Shown here: in pieces, positions 45,836 through 53,923 of the stretch
Layout: each line of letters opens with the position of its first letter
Position numbering within the stretch: the stretch's first letter is position 1
Assembly (NCBI RefSeq): GCF_000812945.1
Contig: NZ_JSYM01000001.1
Coordinates: forward strand, 310,001 to 374,000
Source: Flavobacterium sp. AED
GTDB lineage: Bacteria; Bacteroidota; Bacteroidia; Flavobacteriales; Flavobacteriaceae
Direction of reading: 5' to 3'
DNA: 64,000 nucleotides
Program-made: the position numbers and the translations under genes
Notes under the pieces: model-generated
What the model was told of the DNA's origin: nothing
What the model saw: the letters and a program-made list of their open reading frames with translations, nothing else
The model's database searches: none

Positions 45836-46282
45836 TTATTTTGGATTATAAATATGAATAGATTGTCCAACTAATTTCCATTGACCCTTTATCTTCTCTA
45901 ACATCCTGATTTCATAAGAGAAAGTTTTTTTTCCATCTTTAGCCGTAGATTCTTCATTATGGCTTACCCAAGCGCTATTTCCATTAATGCTCATTTTGTA
46001 GTTTGTATTCACGGAATAACCACCATTACCCATCGAACTTGGATTTGTATTGATCATCGCCATTGGAGGAACATCTATTGCGGTTCCGTCTGCAGTTGAA
46101 ATTAATATTTTGCTATACGGTTGAATATACCAGCATTCTGTATGCCCCTTACTATCGGCAGCTCTCCATGTTGCGGATTCTTTTTCCAGTAATTTTTTTA
46201 TTAATTCAGACTCATCTGTTTTTTGACTGTAACCTAATATGCTAATGCTTATAATTAAGAAAAATGATAATTTCCATTTCAT
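45836..46282 (-). CDS. Secreted NTF2-like (SnoaL-type) protein
   Basis: The 148-residue product has a signal peptide (about 1-19, ending LGYSQ). An alpha+beta domain follows with LEKESATWRAADSKGHTECW near the start and an EIRMLEKIKGQWKLVGQSIH strand at the end, typical of the NTF2-like fold. Such domains often bind small ligands; no catalytic residues are evident. It is transcribed alone. Confidence 0.7.
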   Translation of the reverse strand: MKWKLSFFLIISISILGYSQKTDESELIKKLLEKESATWRAADSKGHTECWYIQPYSKILISTADGTAIDVPPMAMINTNPSSMGNGGYSVNTNYKMSINGNSAWVSHNEESTAKDGKKTFSYEIRMLEKIKGQWKLVGQSIHIYNPK

Positions 46283-46408
46283 ATGAATACTGTTTTTTAT
46301 GGTTCTTGTAAAAAAATTGATTGTTAAAGATACTGTTTTTCTGAATTCAAATAGATTTATTGATTCGTTATCTATTTGTTCTAATTTGCAATTTTGTGTT
46401 ACTAATAA

Positions 46409-46816
46409 CTACTTGTTTAATAAGTTGTTTGCTAGTGGTCTTATTTCGTTTTTAAGCCAATACTTTTCGATAATAATTACAATAGCAATTCCCATAATAT
46501 AGGTTAGTAAATCAATCCAGGAGAATGAAGTTCCAATAACAGTTCTGGCAATTTTTGATTTTTCTAGATGTAGCTTTTCAACAATATTTAAAAATTGAAG
46601 AAATTCCATAGTGAAAGAAAAAAGCAATCCAAATAGAGCAACTTTTAAAACGAGCAATTTGAGAAAAGATTTTAAAAAGCAATAGATTAAAATAACAACC
46701 AAAACATCACCCAGATAAGGTCTGACAAAAGTGTCATGGACAAAAAGGGCAATCAAAACTTCAATAAAAAAAATCAGAATTGCGAAGCCAAAGTAGTTTT
46801 TGTTAAATGTTAGCAT
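46409..46816 (-). CDS. DUF2809 family membrane protein
   Basis: The 135-residue protein has four hydrophobic helices and the DUF2809 pattern RPYLGDVLVVILIYC, SFTMEFLQ and TVIGTSFSWIDLLTYIMG. Function is unknown. It is the last gene of the palindrome-separated array on the minus strand, with element A (46835-46933) just upstream. Confidence 0.8.
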   Translation of the reverse strand: MLTFNKNYFGFAILIFFIEVLIALFVHDTFVRPYLGDVLVVILIYCFLKSFLKLLVLKVALFGLLFSFTMEFLQFLNIVEKLHLEKSKIARTVIGTSFSWIDLLTYIMGIAIVIIIEKYWLKNEIRPLANNLLNK

Positions 46817-46834
46817 AATATTGGTTTAGGTTGT

Positions 46835-46933
46835 GCCTAACGTCTGTGTAGCTTTGCTTTTGGAAAACTAATTTTCAAATGTACAAAATTTTCAAATTAA
46901 GCCAATTGCCTAAATCAGTTGTTAATAATAGGC
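46835..46933 (-). repeat. attC-like imperfect palindrome A
   Basis: This 99-bp element lies between the GNAT and DUF2809 genes. On the minus strand it ends CGTTAGGC, which fits the integron R' box GTTRRRY, and begins GCCTATTATTAAC. It shares ATTAAGCCAATTGCC and the following AAATC-GTTGT with element B. Confidence 0.6.
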
Positions 46934-46956
46934 ATTATTTTCGCTTAGTGTGTCTA

Positions 46957-47481
46957 TTATAAATTCTGTTTTAGTTCGTATTCAATTTCATTATTGTCCA
47001 AATCTGCAATTTTAATAAAGTTAAGTTGCTCAAGAAGTTTTATTGCTTTCTCATTTTGTTTTGTTGTTATTGCCCAAATACGTTTTAGTCCGATATTATT
47101 TATTCCAAAATCTATGGCTAATAACATAGCTGAAGTCATAAAACCTTGTCCGCGGTATTGCCGTAATAAAACGCAACCAAGTTCGCCTGCTTCTTCCTCA
47201 AATCCACGATAGAACCCACAAGTTCCAATAATTTTATTTGTTAAATTGTCTGCAATTCCCCAATGGACGGAATTACCTTCAATATAGTCTTTGTTTATTT
47301 TAGCCTGCATTTCTGCCGCCTGTTGAAAAGTAGTTGCCTGAATAGAATCATAAAACGAAATTTCTATAAGGTCATCAATGTCCGTAGTCTGAATTTGTCG
47401 TAGCGAGATTTTGTCGCCGGATATAATTGGGAAAATGTTATATGGAGGTAATTTTATTTTATCTGTAACTGTATTTTTCAT
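46957..47481 (-). CDS. GNAT N-acetyltransferase (RimJ/RimL-like)
   Basis: From the ATG at 47481 the protein has 174 residues; an in-frame ATG at 47493 is nearly fused to the preceding stop and less likely. The fold shows GDKISLRQIQTTDIDDL at the start, VHWGIADNLTNKIIGTCGF in the middle strands and the acetyl-CoA loop LRQYRGQGFMTSAM. It resembles acetylases of ribosomal proteins and small molecules, but the target is unknown. It follows the DUF1801 gene by 12 bases within one cassette-like unit. Confidence 0.88.
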   Translation of the reverse strand: MKNTVTDKIKLPPYNIFPIISGDKISLRQIQTTDIDDLIEISFYDSIQATTFQQAAEMQAKINKDYIEGNSVHWGIADNLTNKIIGTCGFYRGFEEEAGELGCVLLRQYRGQGFMTSAMLLAIDFGINNIGLKRIWAITTKQNEKAIKLLEQLNFIKIADLDNNEIEYELKQNL

Positions 47482-47493
47482 CGAGCAAGCCAA

Positions 47494-47928
47494 CTATTTA
47501 TCTACTAAAGTGGCACCTTCAACACCAGGATTTTTTTCAGCGAGCTTTAAAACAATTTTAAGAGTTTCAAGATTGATGTCCTCAATTTTCTTAAATCGAA
47601 TGCAACTTATTCCCTTACTAAGTTTGCCAAGTTCCTTTTTATATTTTTCTGCTGCATGCTTATCTTCAATAATTGCACATACATAAATACTTATATAATT
47701 CTTTTGATTTGCCAAGGCAATTATGGGCCAATCCTTTTTTTGTTTTTTCGAATCGAGGTAGTAAAACGAACCATAACCAATCATATTTGAAGCAAAATAA
47801 GGTTTTAGTTCTGGAACTGCTTTTTGAATAAAATCATGAATAAAATCAATATCTTTCTTACGATCGTCAAGTACTCTCAAAAGATATTCTTCTATAGATT
47901 TAGATTCGTTTTTTGCAAACATGTTCAT
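47494..47928 (-). CDS. DUF1801 (YdhG-like) protein
   Basis: I start at the ATG at 47928 (MNMFAKNESKSIEEYL), giving 144 residues. The frame continues upstream to 48057, but that part translates palindrome C and looks artificial. DUF1801 features include FIQKAVPELKPYFASNMIGYG and KISCIRFKK-type strands near GISCIRFKKIEDIN. The family is found with small-molecule or stress genes and has no known activity. It shares its unit with the GNAT gene. Confidence 0.75.
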   Translation of the reverse strand: MNMFAKNESKSIEEYLLRVLDDRKKDIDFIHDFIQKAVPELKPYFASNMIGYGSFYYLDSKKQKKDWPIIALANQKNYISIYVCAIIEDKHAAEKYKKELGKLSKGISCIRFKKIEDINLETLKIVLKLAEKNPGVEGATLVDK

Positions 47929-47954
47929 AATCGTATTGTTTATGTTAATTTCCG

Positions 47955-48082
47955 GGTTAACGTCCCCGCTGCCTGTTGCTGTTGTGGAGGTTCGTAACCG
48001 CTCAATTTTTGGCTTTGCAGAAAGTTGATGCGGAACGATAATTCCACTAAATTCCACAATAGCAACAGACAGCTGTTATGCC
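47955..48082 (-). repeat. attC-like imperfect palindrome C
   Basis: This 128-bp element has arms that pair around CTGTTGCTATTGTGGA and its partner CTGTTGCTGTTGTGGA on opposite strands. On the minus strand it begins GGCATAACAGC and ends GACGTTAACC. The boundary pattern TAAC...GTTA matches elements A and B. Confidence 0.65.
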
Positions 48083-48230
48083 TTCGGTTTTATATTTATT
48101 CCAATTTTCACGTTTCAATTTTCGGTTTCGCTTCCGCACCGTTTAAGTCGGAAGTAATTTTTAAAACTATTTATTATGAAATTTTTTAAGTCAGACAAAC
48201 AAGAAATGCGTTTTTACATTGTCGGTATGA

Positions 48231-48635
48231 TTATTTGTTTTTCCATTGTATTATTTCTAAAACTGCTAAAACTATCGCAATGACAAAACCAATTCTTGCA
48301 AACCATTTTGTATATGGATATTCTTTGAGCATTTTTTGCGCTAAGTCTAAATCAATTTTAGACTTTTCAAATTCTATTCTTTCTTTTTCGGCAAGATATT
48401 TATCTTCTTCAATTATTTGGGTTAAAAATTCTTCTCCTTTGTCGGTTATGGAATATATAGAATCTCGATTATCGTCTTCAACTATCAAACTATTTCTTTC
48501 TAAAAAGTCAATGTTTTGTATAAATAAAGTTCTATCGAAATGCCTATCAATTTTTGGATATAAATCTTGGTCTCGCAAATTGATTACATTCTGTTTGAAA
48601 AAAATTAGATGGTTTTTAACTTCGTTATTATTCAT
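48231..48635 (-). CDS. Hypothetical protein, winged-helix-like with a C-terminal membrane helix
   Basis: The 134-residue protein has an N-terminal segment (about 1-75) resembling a winged helix: IQNIDFLERNSLIVED, then a beta-wing SIYSITDKGEEFL. A charged coiled coil (75-110) and a single C-terminal helix (113-130) follow. It could be a tail-anchored regulator. It is bounded by palindromes C and B, one gene per unit. I do not recognise a named family. Confidence 0.6.
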   Translation of the reverse strand: MNNNEVKNHLIFFKQNVINLRDQDLYPKIDRHFDRTLFIQNIDFLERNSLIVEDDNRDSIYSITDKGEEFLTQIIEEDKYLAEKERIEFEKSKIDLDLAQKMLKEYPYTKWFARIGFVIAIVLAVLEIIQWKNK

Positions 48636-48668
48636 ATTTCTGTCGGTGTTTTGGTTCTCTAAACTGAG

Positions 48669-48803
48669 GCATAACGTTCTGGTACTACAGCGGGTTTGGG
48701 ATTAAATTAAGGCCTATTTTCGGATTTGCCAAATCATCCCAAATACAAAACCAACTTTCCATTAAGCCAATTGCCCAAATCCGTTGTAGTAGCTGTTATG
48801 TGC
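48669..48803 (-). repeat. attC-like imperfect palindrome B
   Basis: This 135-bp element starts (minus strand) GCACATAACAGC and ends AACGTTATGC. The arms TACTACAACGGATTTGGG and TACTACAGCGGGTTTGGG are near-perfect complements across the element. The nucleotidyltransferase gene reads about 40 bases into it, as cassette genes often do with their attC site. Confidence 0.68.
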
Positions 48804-49352
48804 AGTATTTCTTTTGACCTCTAAGTCCGCCCACTTGTCTAGCCAATTCTTCTTTTTTATTCGTCTGTGATAAACCTCAATTTCATTTTCAATACAAAAT
48901 GGTGTGGGTTTAACAATTAAGTTTATTAAATCATCCAATCCATAAGGAGAAATGATATTCCAATTCTTGTCGATTGCAACTGCACTACAAGTTTCAGGAA
49001 AAGCAGTTAGTGCATCGTAAATTCCTTTATATGGATTATGCCCATTTCTAATATGCATTCTTGCTTGATTTTTAACAGACCAATTTATATCCGGATTTAA
49101 ATATTCTAGTTTATTTTTAATAGTTTCTTCGTAAACTTTAGATAGATTACTTGTATTGTAAAAAATTATGTCGCAATCTTCAAGCTCATATTCTTCTCTA
49201 TAATAATGCTGGAAATTCCATATTACATTTCTTAACGAGCCACCTGTCAGCATTAAGTTTTCAGAGCTAATTAATCCAATCGTTTGAATAATACTCGTTA
49301 TTCTAGTACTATTTTTAATAATGTTGAGAATATTTTGCTTAATTAAATCCAT
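48762..49352 (-). CDS. NTP_transf_6-like (former DUF925) nucleotidyltransferase
   Basis: From the ATG at 49352 (MDLIKQNIL) the protein has 196 residues; another ATG lies at 49364. It is a Pol-beta-type nucleotidyltransferase with LTGGSLRNVIW (the GGS loop), the metal pair in LEDCDIIFYN, and the family segments VKNQARMHIRNGHNPY, FPETCSAVAID and PYGLDDLINL. Substrate is unknown. The last 13 residues (AHNSYYNGFGQLA) translate palindrome B, so the natural C-terminus was probably set by cassette formation. It overlaps the SLATT-like gene by 10 bases, so the two proteins are likely partners. Confidence 0.8.
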   Translation of the reverse strand: MDLIKQNILNIIKNSTRITSIIQTIGLISSENLMLTGGSLRNVIWNFQHYYREEYELEDCDIIFYNTSNLSKVYEETIKNKLEYLNPDINWSVKNQARMHIRNGHNPYKGIYDALTAFPETCSAVAIDKNWNIISPYGLDDLINLIVKPTPFCIENEIEVYHRRIKKKNWLDKWADLEVKRNTAHNSYYNGFGQLA

Positions 49353-49927
49353 AATATATGCCATTTACGTGTTATGAAATTCTTTTGGTCATAATCAGCA
49401 CTCTCAATAAATGTTTTGATTTTCTTTTTCTTTTTTATTGTTTTTAGAGCATAAATGTAATCGCTGTCTTTGGTAGCTGGCAAAGAATTTATTATTGATT
49501 TATATTTTTCTGCATACAGTCCAATATCAGCTGGAGTAAAACTTGTTGGATTAGATATATTGCCACCTAGATAAGTAAACTCAACTTGAGAGATAAATTC
49601 TGTTAGCCGTGTTACAGCATTATTATGTTTATTTCCTTTTTGTTCAAATCTTAGAATTAGACTTAGTATAGAAATTACTAAAATTGATAAAGTCATTAAA
49701 TCCATTATTAATTTTAGATTTTTACTGTCAGTTTTTTTTGGTGAAGTGCTTAGAAAGTCTGCAATAGTTTGTGGTCCAGTAAAACCAATGAAAGTGACAA
49801 TCACGGCAACAATTATTGTAATTATTAAATAATAAAAATTATAGACTGCAAAAACTCTTGCTTTGTTAGAGTGTATTGTCCTAATTATTCTTAAGTCGTC
49901 AATTAATTCTTTCGGATTGTTTTTCAT
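49343..49927 (-). CDS. SLATT-like two-helix membrane protein
   Basis: The 194-residue protein has a basic N-terminal segment, two membrane helices (about 27-52 and 71-91) and a cytoplasmic part. The segment RFEQKGNKHNNAVTRLTEF after helix two matches the SLATT pattern, in which a His/Arg-containing helix follows the hairpin. Known SLATT domains are pore-like effectors linked to nucleotide-producing enzymes in conflict systems. Overlap with a nucleotidyltransferase gene supports that view, though that enzyme is not of the usual SMODS type. Without a profile search the family call is tentative. Confidence 0.55.
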   Translation of the reverse strand: MKNNPKELIDDLRIIRTIHSNKARVFAVYNFYYLIITIIVAVIVTFIGFTGPQTIADFLSTSPKKTDSKNLKLIMDLMTLSILVISILSLILRFEQKGNKHNNAVTRLTEFISQVEFTYLGGNISNPTSFTPADIGLYAEKYKSIINSLPATKDSDYIYALKTIKKKKKIKTFIESADYDQKNFITRKWHILWI

Positions 49928-49962
49928 ATTTATATTTTGTTTCTGTTGCGTGTGTTAATATT

Positions 49963-50045
49963 GCACATAACTTATATATAGGCGCTACAAAATAGCGTAT
50001 ATACATCACATTTTGGGTGGATAAGCGCTACTGCGTAGCGTATTA
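49963..50045. repeat. Hairpin pair at the upstream edge of the cassette-like array
   Basis: Two similar hairpins, GCGCTACAAAATAGCG and GCGCTACTGCGTAGCG, each followed by TAT, lie about 45 bases apart after a GCACATAAC boundary like that of element B. It may be another, diverged element or the array edge. Confidence 0.4.
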
Positions 50046-50136
50046 CTTTCAAATATACACTTTAATTATTATCTTACAAATCATCAAAGAGGCTTTTATT
50101 TGTGAGATGCTTTTTATAAGTACGGGAGTTTTTAAT

Positions 50137-50277
50137 TAGTACGGTTTCGCATGAAGGATGGCAGTGGAAATCCTCCCGATTTTTCTTCGGGAGATTGAAG
50201 CGTACAGCCTGACCTTGTTGCATAAAAAAACAAGGTCTTTTATACCATAGTGCTGCAACAGGGACATGCCCATAAAA
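50137..50277 (+). repeat. Recurring flavobacterial element, copy 1 (possible structured RNA)
   Basis: GGCAGTGGAAATCC, a hairpin CTCCCGA/TCGGGAG, and GATTGAAGCGTACAGCC match the layout of copies at 55708 and 56745. A second stem, GACCTTGTT/AACAAGGTC (50211-50237) followed by T4, and a GGGACATGCCC tail come next. A short minus-strand ORF across it is not credible. Confidence 0.6.
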
Positions 50278-50320
50278 AAATCCGCCTTATGAAAACGAGA
50301 CGGATTTTGGTTTTTTTTAA
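50276..50320. terminator. Terminator downstream of the cupin gene
   Basis: AAAATCCG (50277-50284) pairs with CGGATTTT (50301-50308) across a 16-base loop, with T8 on one side and A7 on the other. It can end minus-strand transcripts from the cupin gene and plus-strand transcripts of the element beside it. Confidence 0.7.
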
Positions 50321-50374
50321 TCGTATTCAAAAAATGGAATCAAATGAATTATTTTACCAAAAAAGTATGGCTTG

Positions 50375-50794
50375 TTATTTTTTCTTGGCCGGAGCCATCA
50401 TGGGATTCATCTTTTTTTGCATCATTGGTTTCATTTCGGTCACAATTAATTTGATTGTGGTGGTTCCAACGTTTTTGCCCATATGAGTTACTGCAGGCAT
50501 ATACATGGCAGTACCTGCTTTGATTTCCATAGTAGTTGCTGTTTTGCCTTTTTCAGTTATTTCTATTTTTCCGCTGGTTAAAGCATAGATGACATGGTTA
50601 GGATGACTGTGCCATGCAGCTACCGTTCCCGGCTTGAATTCAACCTCCATTACTCTTACTTTGTCGTTTTCGAGCAACACTTTTTTATACACATTTGAGG
50701 ATGCTTTCATGGGGTCTTGTGCATACAAACTTGCTCCTTGTAGTAGGAATAATCCAAAGAGTACTGTCACTAAAATCATTTTGATTGTTTTCAT
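50375..50794 (-). CDS. Secreted cupin-domain protein
   Basis: The 139-residue protein has a signal peptide (about 1-25, ending LYAQ) and a single cupin barrel. The metal-binding motif 1 is seen in PGTVAAWHSHPNHVIYALTSG, and motif 2 is weaker (PAVTHMGKN). The tail is rich in Met and Lys (MMQKKMNPMMAPAKKK), unusual and possibly metal-binding. It is periplasmic or secreted; the ligand is unknown. Confidence 0.82.
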   Translation of the reverse strand: MKTIKMILVTVLFGLFLLQGASLYAQDPMKASSNVYKKVLLENDKVRVMEVEFKPGTVAAWHSHPNHVIYALTSGKIEITEKGKTATTMEIKAGTAMYMPAVTHMGKNVGTTTIKLIVTEMKPMMQKKMNPMMAPAKKK

Positions 50795-50972
50795 CTTTTT
50801 TAAATTTAAATTTTTAGTTATTTTAATTTAATTTTTTTCTACTTGTTCGGCCTTTTTTGGTTTCGGTCTTTTTTTAAGTAGTCGATGGTTTTTGTATTTT
50901 ATCTTTGTTGTGAGTCGGCATTGACAAGAAGCACATAACTGAATTATAGGTATTCTTGTTTGTCCGTAAAGG

Positions 50973-51018
50973 CTTATAGTGAATTTAAACCAACTTATCG
51001 GTTTAAATTCACTATAAG
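50973..51018. repeat. Perfect 19-bp inverted repeat with 8-base loop
   Basis: Bases 50973-50991 (CTTATAGTGAATTTAAACC) are exactly complementary to 51000-51018. No adjacent T tract is seen. Like the repeat at 615-683, it is a long AT-rich palindrome in a spacer. Confidence 0.6.
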
Positions 51019-51208
51019 TTTTGGCGTACTAATTCATCCTTTTTTTTGAATAATGAGGCACCATAAGGGTGTCATTTTTACGAGGCTACTAATTTACAAA
51101 AAAATCCAACTCAATATTAAATCTAGACCTTTTTTTAATTATAACTAATTGAATTTTAATATTTTGAAATTTTTTTTATTGATGAGTGTTGTATAGTAAA
51201 TACATCAA

Positions 51209-51252
51209 AAATCCGTTTTTTCTTGTTCCAAAGAATAAGAAAAAACGGATTT
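51209..51252 (-). terminator. Strong hairpin terminator
   Basis: A 16-bp perfect stem (AAATCCGTTTTTTCTT, 51209-51224 with 51237-51252) has T-rich sequence after it on the minus strand. It is 190 bases beyond the lipoprotein gene stop. Confidence 0.7.
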
Positions 51253-51441
51253 AGTAGTGCAGTCAGCAGCAACAATTTGTCTAGAATAAGTGTTGAATTT
51301 ATAGTGCTATTTTTATCAGTATTAAACGAATAGATAGCGCAAGAATACTATTTTGTTTTGGCTTTAAATGTTGTTTTAATTGTATGAGTATTGTTTCGTA
51401 ATTATTTTATTGTGCGTTGCATTCTTTAGTTAGTCAAATTT

Positions 51442-51930
51442 TTAATTTTTACTAACTATGGAAAAATCGGTTTCTCCATTGCCATAAATAACATCACTTA
51501 ATTTAATATCGCTTCTTGATTGATCAATGATTTCCCAATGATTTATTGTTTCCACAAAATGTATTGGGGATGTAAAAGTAATATCAAATTTTATTTCTGA
51601 TAAAGTATCAATATACCCTGTTGTATCAGTTAGTGACCAAGTTCCCTTATAAGTAGTTGTTCCGTCAGTGGCAGTTAATCTATTTTTAGTTTCAAAATTA
51701 AAATTAAACCTATTGAAATTAATTGCTTCATTGTTTTCAGAGTCCCAATAAAGATCTATTTTCAAAGTTCCGTCAGTAACAACAATAGTAATATTATTTT
51801 GGTTATCTATTGGAGCTACACCATTTAATCGATTGTCGGTTTTCAAATCCTCTGAACTTGGAGTGCAAGCAGGAGTAATTAAAATAATTATCAATACCGG
51901 CTTTAAACTGAATTGTCTTAGTGTTTTCAT
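51442..51930 (-). CDS. Hypothetical lipoprotein
   Basis: The 162-residue product has a lipoprotein signal with lipobox ITPAC (Cys22). The mature part is beta-rich with segments such as TYKGTWSLTDTTGYIDTL and a FDITFTSP strand, suggesting a lipocalin-like or beta-sandwich fold. It stands alone. No function can be assigned. Confidence 0.65.
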   Translation of the reverse strand: MKTLRQFSLKPVLIIILITPACTPSSEDLKTDNRLNGVAPIDNQNNITIVVTDGTLKIDLYWDSENNEAINFNRFNFNFETKNRLTATDGTTTYKGTWSLTDTTGYIDTLSEIKFDITFTSPIHFVETINHWEIIDQSRSDIKLSDVIYGNGETDFSIVSKN

Positions 51931-52075
51931 AGCAAATAAATTAAATGATTAAATTTTAACATATTTCCATATAAATATTGCACAACGTAATCAAATTTAC
52001 GAATTAATATCAATTTATTTGTTAAAATATTAATATATTTTTAATAGGATTCTTGTTTTTTTATTTGCTTTAAAA

Positions 52076-52114
52076 ACAAAAAAATCCGACTTGCTTTTCA
52101 CAAATCGGACTTTA
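52076..52114 (-). terminator. Terminator after lpdA
   Basis: An imperfect stem TCCGA...TCGGA (AAATCCGACTTG with CAAATCGGACTTT) is followed on the minus strand by T7. It lies about 47 bases after the lpdA stop. Confidence 0.7.
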
Positions 52115-52160
52115 TAGAATAGTGTAAAGCGCATTGTAATGCGTCTATACTGTGTGTTTA

Positions 52161-53549
52161 TTACAAATGTATTACTTCGCCATACGCATCAGCAACGGCT
52201 TCCATAACGGCTTCACTCATTGTTGGGTGTGGGTGAATTGATTTTAGGATTTCGTGTCCTGTAGTTTCCAGTTTACGAGCCACAACTGCCTCAGCAATCA
52301 TATCCGTAACTCCGGCTCCAATCATGTGACAACCCAACCATTCGCCATACTTGGCATCAAAAATTACTTTTACGAAACCATCTGGTGTTCCGGCTGCTTT
52401 CGCTTTTCCTGAAGCTGAGAATGGGAATTTACCAATTTTTAATTCGTATCCTTTTTCTTTAGCTTGTTTTTCGGTCAAACCTACTGAAGCGATTTCAGGA
52501 GTTGCATATGTACAACCCGGTACGTTTCCGTAATCGATTGGTTCTACGTGAAGTCCTGCAATTTTCTCTACACAGTTGATTCCTTCAGCAGAAGCTACGT
52601 GAGCTAATGCTTGCCCTGGTGTAACATCACCAATAGCGTAATATCCAGGAATGTTGGTTTGGTTGTATGCGTTTACTAAGATTTTATCTCTGTCAGTAGC
52701 AATACCAACTTCTTCTAATCCTATGTTTTCAATGTTAGTTTTAATTCCAACAGCTGAAAGTAAAATGTCAGCTTCAAGAACTTCTTCTCCTTTGGCTGTT
52801 TTCACAAATGCTTTAACACCTGCTCCTGTAGTATCAATTCTTTCTACTGATGAGTTAGTCATGATTTTGATTCCTGCTTTTTTCAAAGAACGCTCCATTT
52901 GTTTTGAAATGTCTTCGTCTTCAACGGGAACTACATTTGGCATAAATTCTACAATGGTAACATCAGTTCCCATAGAGTTGTAGAAATGTGCAAATTCTAC
53001 TCCAATTGCTCCAGAACCTACAATAATCATAGATTTAGGTTGTGTTGGCAAAGTCATTGCTTGTCTGTAACCAATTACTTTTACACCATCTTGTGGTAAG
53101 TTTGGCAATTCACGGGAACGGGCTCCAGTTGCAATGATAATATGGTCAGCACTGTATTCAGTAACTTTATTGTCTTTGTCAGTAACATCAATTTTTTTTC
53201 CTGGTTTTAGTTTTCCAAAACCATCAATCACATCGATTTTATTTTTTTTCATCAGGAATTGAACTCCTTTGCTCATTCCGTCAGCAACACTACGACTGCG
53301 TTGAACAACAGCAGGGAAGTCTTTGTCAAATGATGAAACAGTCAATCCGTAATCAGAAGCGTGTTTTAGATAATCAAAAACCTGAGCTGATTTTAGTAAC
53401 GCTTTTGTAGGGATACAACCCCAGTTCAAACATACTCCGCCTAAGTTTTCTTTTTCAATAACGGCTACTTTAAAGCCTAATTGTGATGCTCTAATGGCTG
53501 TAACATAACCGCCTGGGCCACTTCCTAAAACTATAATATCGTATTTCAT
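52161..53549 (-). CDS. lpdA: Dihydrolipoyl dehydrogenase (E3)
   Basis: This FAD enzyme reoxidises dihydrolipoamide for pyruvate and 2-oxoglutarate dehydrogenases and the glycine cleavage system. The 462 residues have the FAD motif VLGSGPGGYVTAIRA, the redox disulfide C40/C45 in GGVCLNWGCIPTKA, the NAD motif IVGSGAIGVEFA and the catalytic His-Glu pair in HPHPTMSEAVMEA. It is monocistronic here. It could serve the orphan E2 at 34194 as well as the main complexes. Confidence 0.95.
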   Translation of the reverse strand: MKYDIIVLGSGPGGYVTAIRASQLGFKVAVIEKENLGGVCLNWGCIPTKALLKSAQVFDYLKHASDYGLTVSSFDKDFPAVVQRSRSVADGMSKGVQFLMKKNKIDVIDGFGKLKPGKKIDVTDKDNKVTEYSADHIIIATGARSRELPNLPQDGVKVIGYRQAMTLPTQPKSMIIVGSGAIGVEFAHFYNSMGTDVTIVEFMPNVVPVEDEDISKQMERSLKKAGIKIMTNSSVERIDTTGAGVKAFVKTAKGEEVLEADILLSAVGIKTNIENIGLEEVGIATDRDKILVNAYNQTNIPGYYAIGDVTPGQALAHVASAEGINCVEKIAGLHVEPIDYGNVPGCTYATPEIASVGLTEKQAKEKGYELKIGKFPFSASGKAKAAGTPDGFVKVIFDAKYGEWLGCHMIGAGVTDMIAEAVVARKLETTGHEILKSIHPHPTMSEAVMEAVADAYGEVIHL

Positions 53550-53923
53550 TTCAAAGTTTTTTATTTGTTTTTTATTGGTGAAATGCAGTCGCTAACGCTC
53601 GTGTCATTTTTTTCTTTTTATTTAAATTTTGGTAAAAATGAATTCGTAAAAACTCATTTTATTTTTTAGTTATAAAAATGGAATTAGCAAAAGCTCATTT
53701 CATTTTAGGTGCGTTTTTACTAAATTAATTGATTTGGCGAATTTAAGGATTTATTCTGTTTTGAGAAAGTTTCAATGAAATAAAGTAATAAAGTAACAAA
53801 ATTTCAAAAAAACACCGTTATTTTAAATAAAATTAGTTGAACTCATTCTAGTTTAAAATGCTATATAATCTAGTTTTTACGGTTAAACAATTAACCAAAT
53901 TAACAAATAACCGAGTGAAAAAC
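53550..53923. other. Intergenic region with degenerate short repeats
   Basis: The spacer contains three loosely similar AT-rich units near 53580, 53635 and 53680. Each has AAATG, then about 12-16 bases, then GCTC or ACTC and CATTTT. No gene is visible. Confidence 0.4.

Larger units (their letters stand above)
50795..51441. other. Long intergenic region
   Basis: This 647-base stretch holds an inverted repeat (50973-51018) and a terminator (51209-51252). The rest is AT-rich; I see no ORF or RNA gene that can be supported. Confidence 0.5.

Noticed and set aside
47929..48057. N-terminal extension of the DUF1801 protein
   Set aside because: The extra 43 codons translate palindrome C; the ATG at 47928 gives the normal family start.
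50136..50330. 64-codon minus-strand ORF
   Set aside because: It lies across the recurring element and its hairpins, and its residues follow the repeat sequence. No family resemblance; treated as chance.
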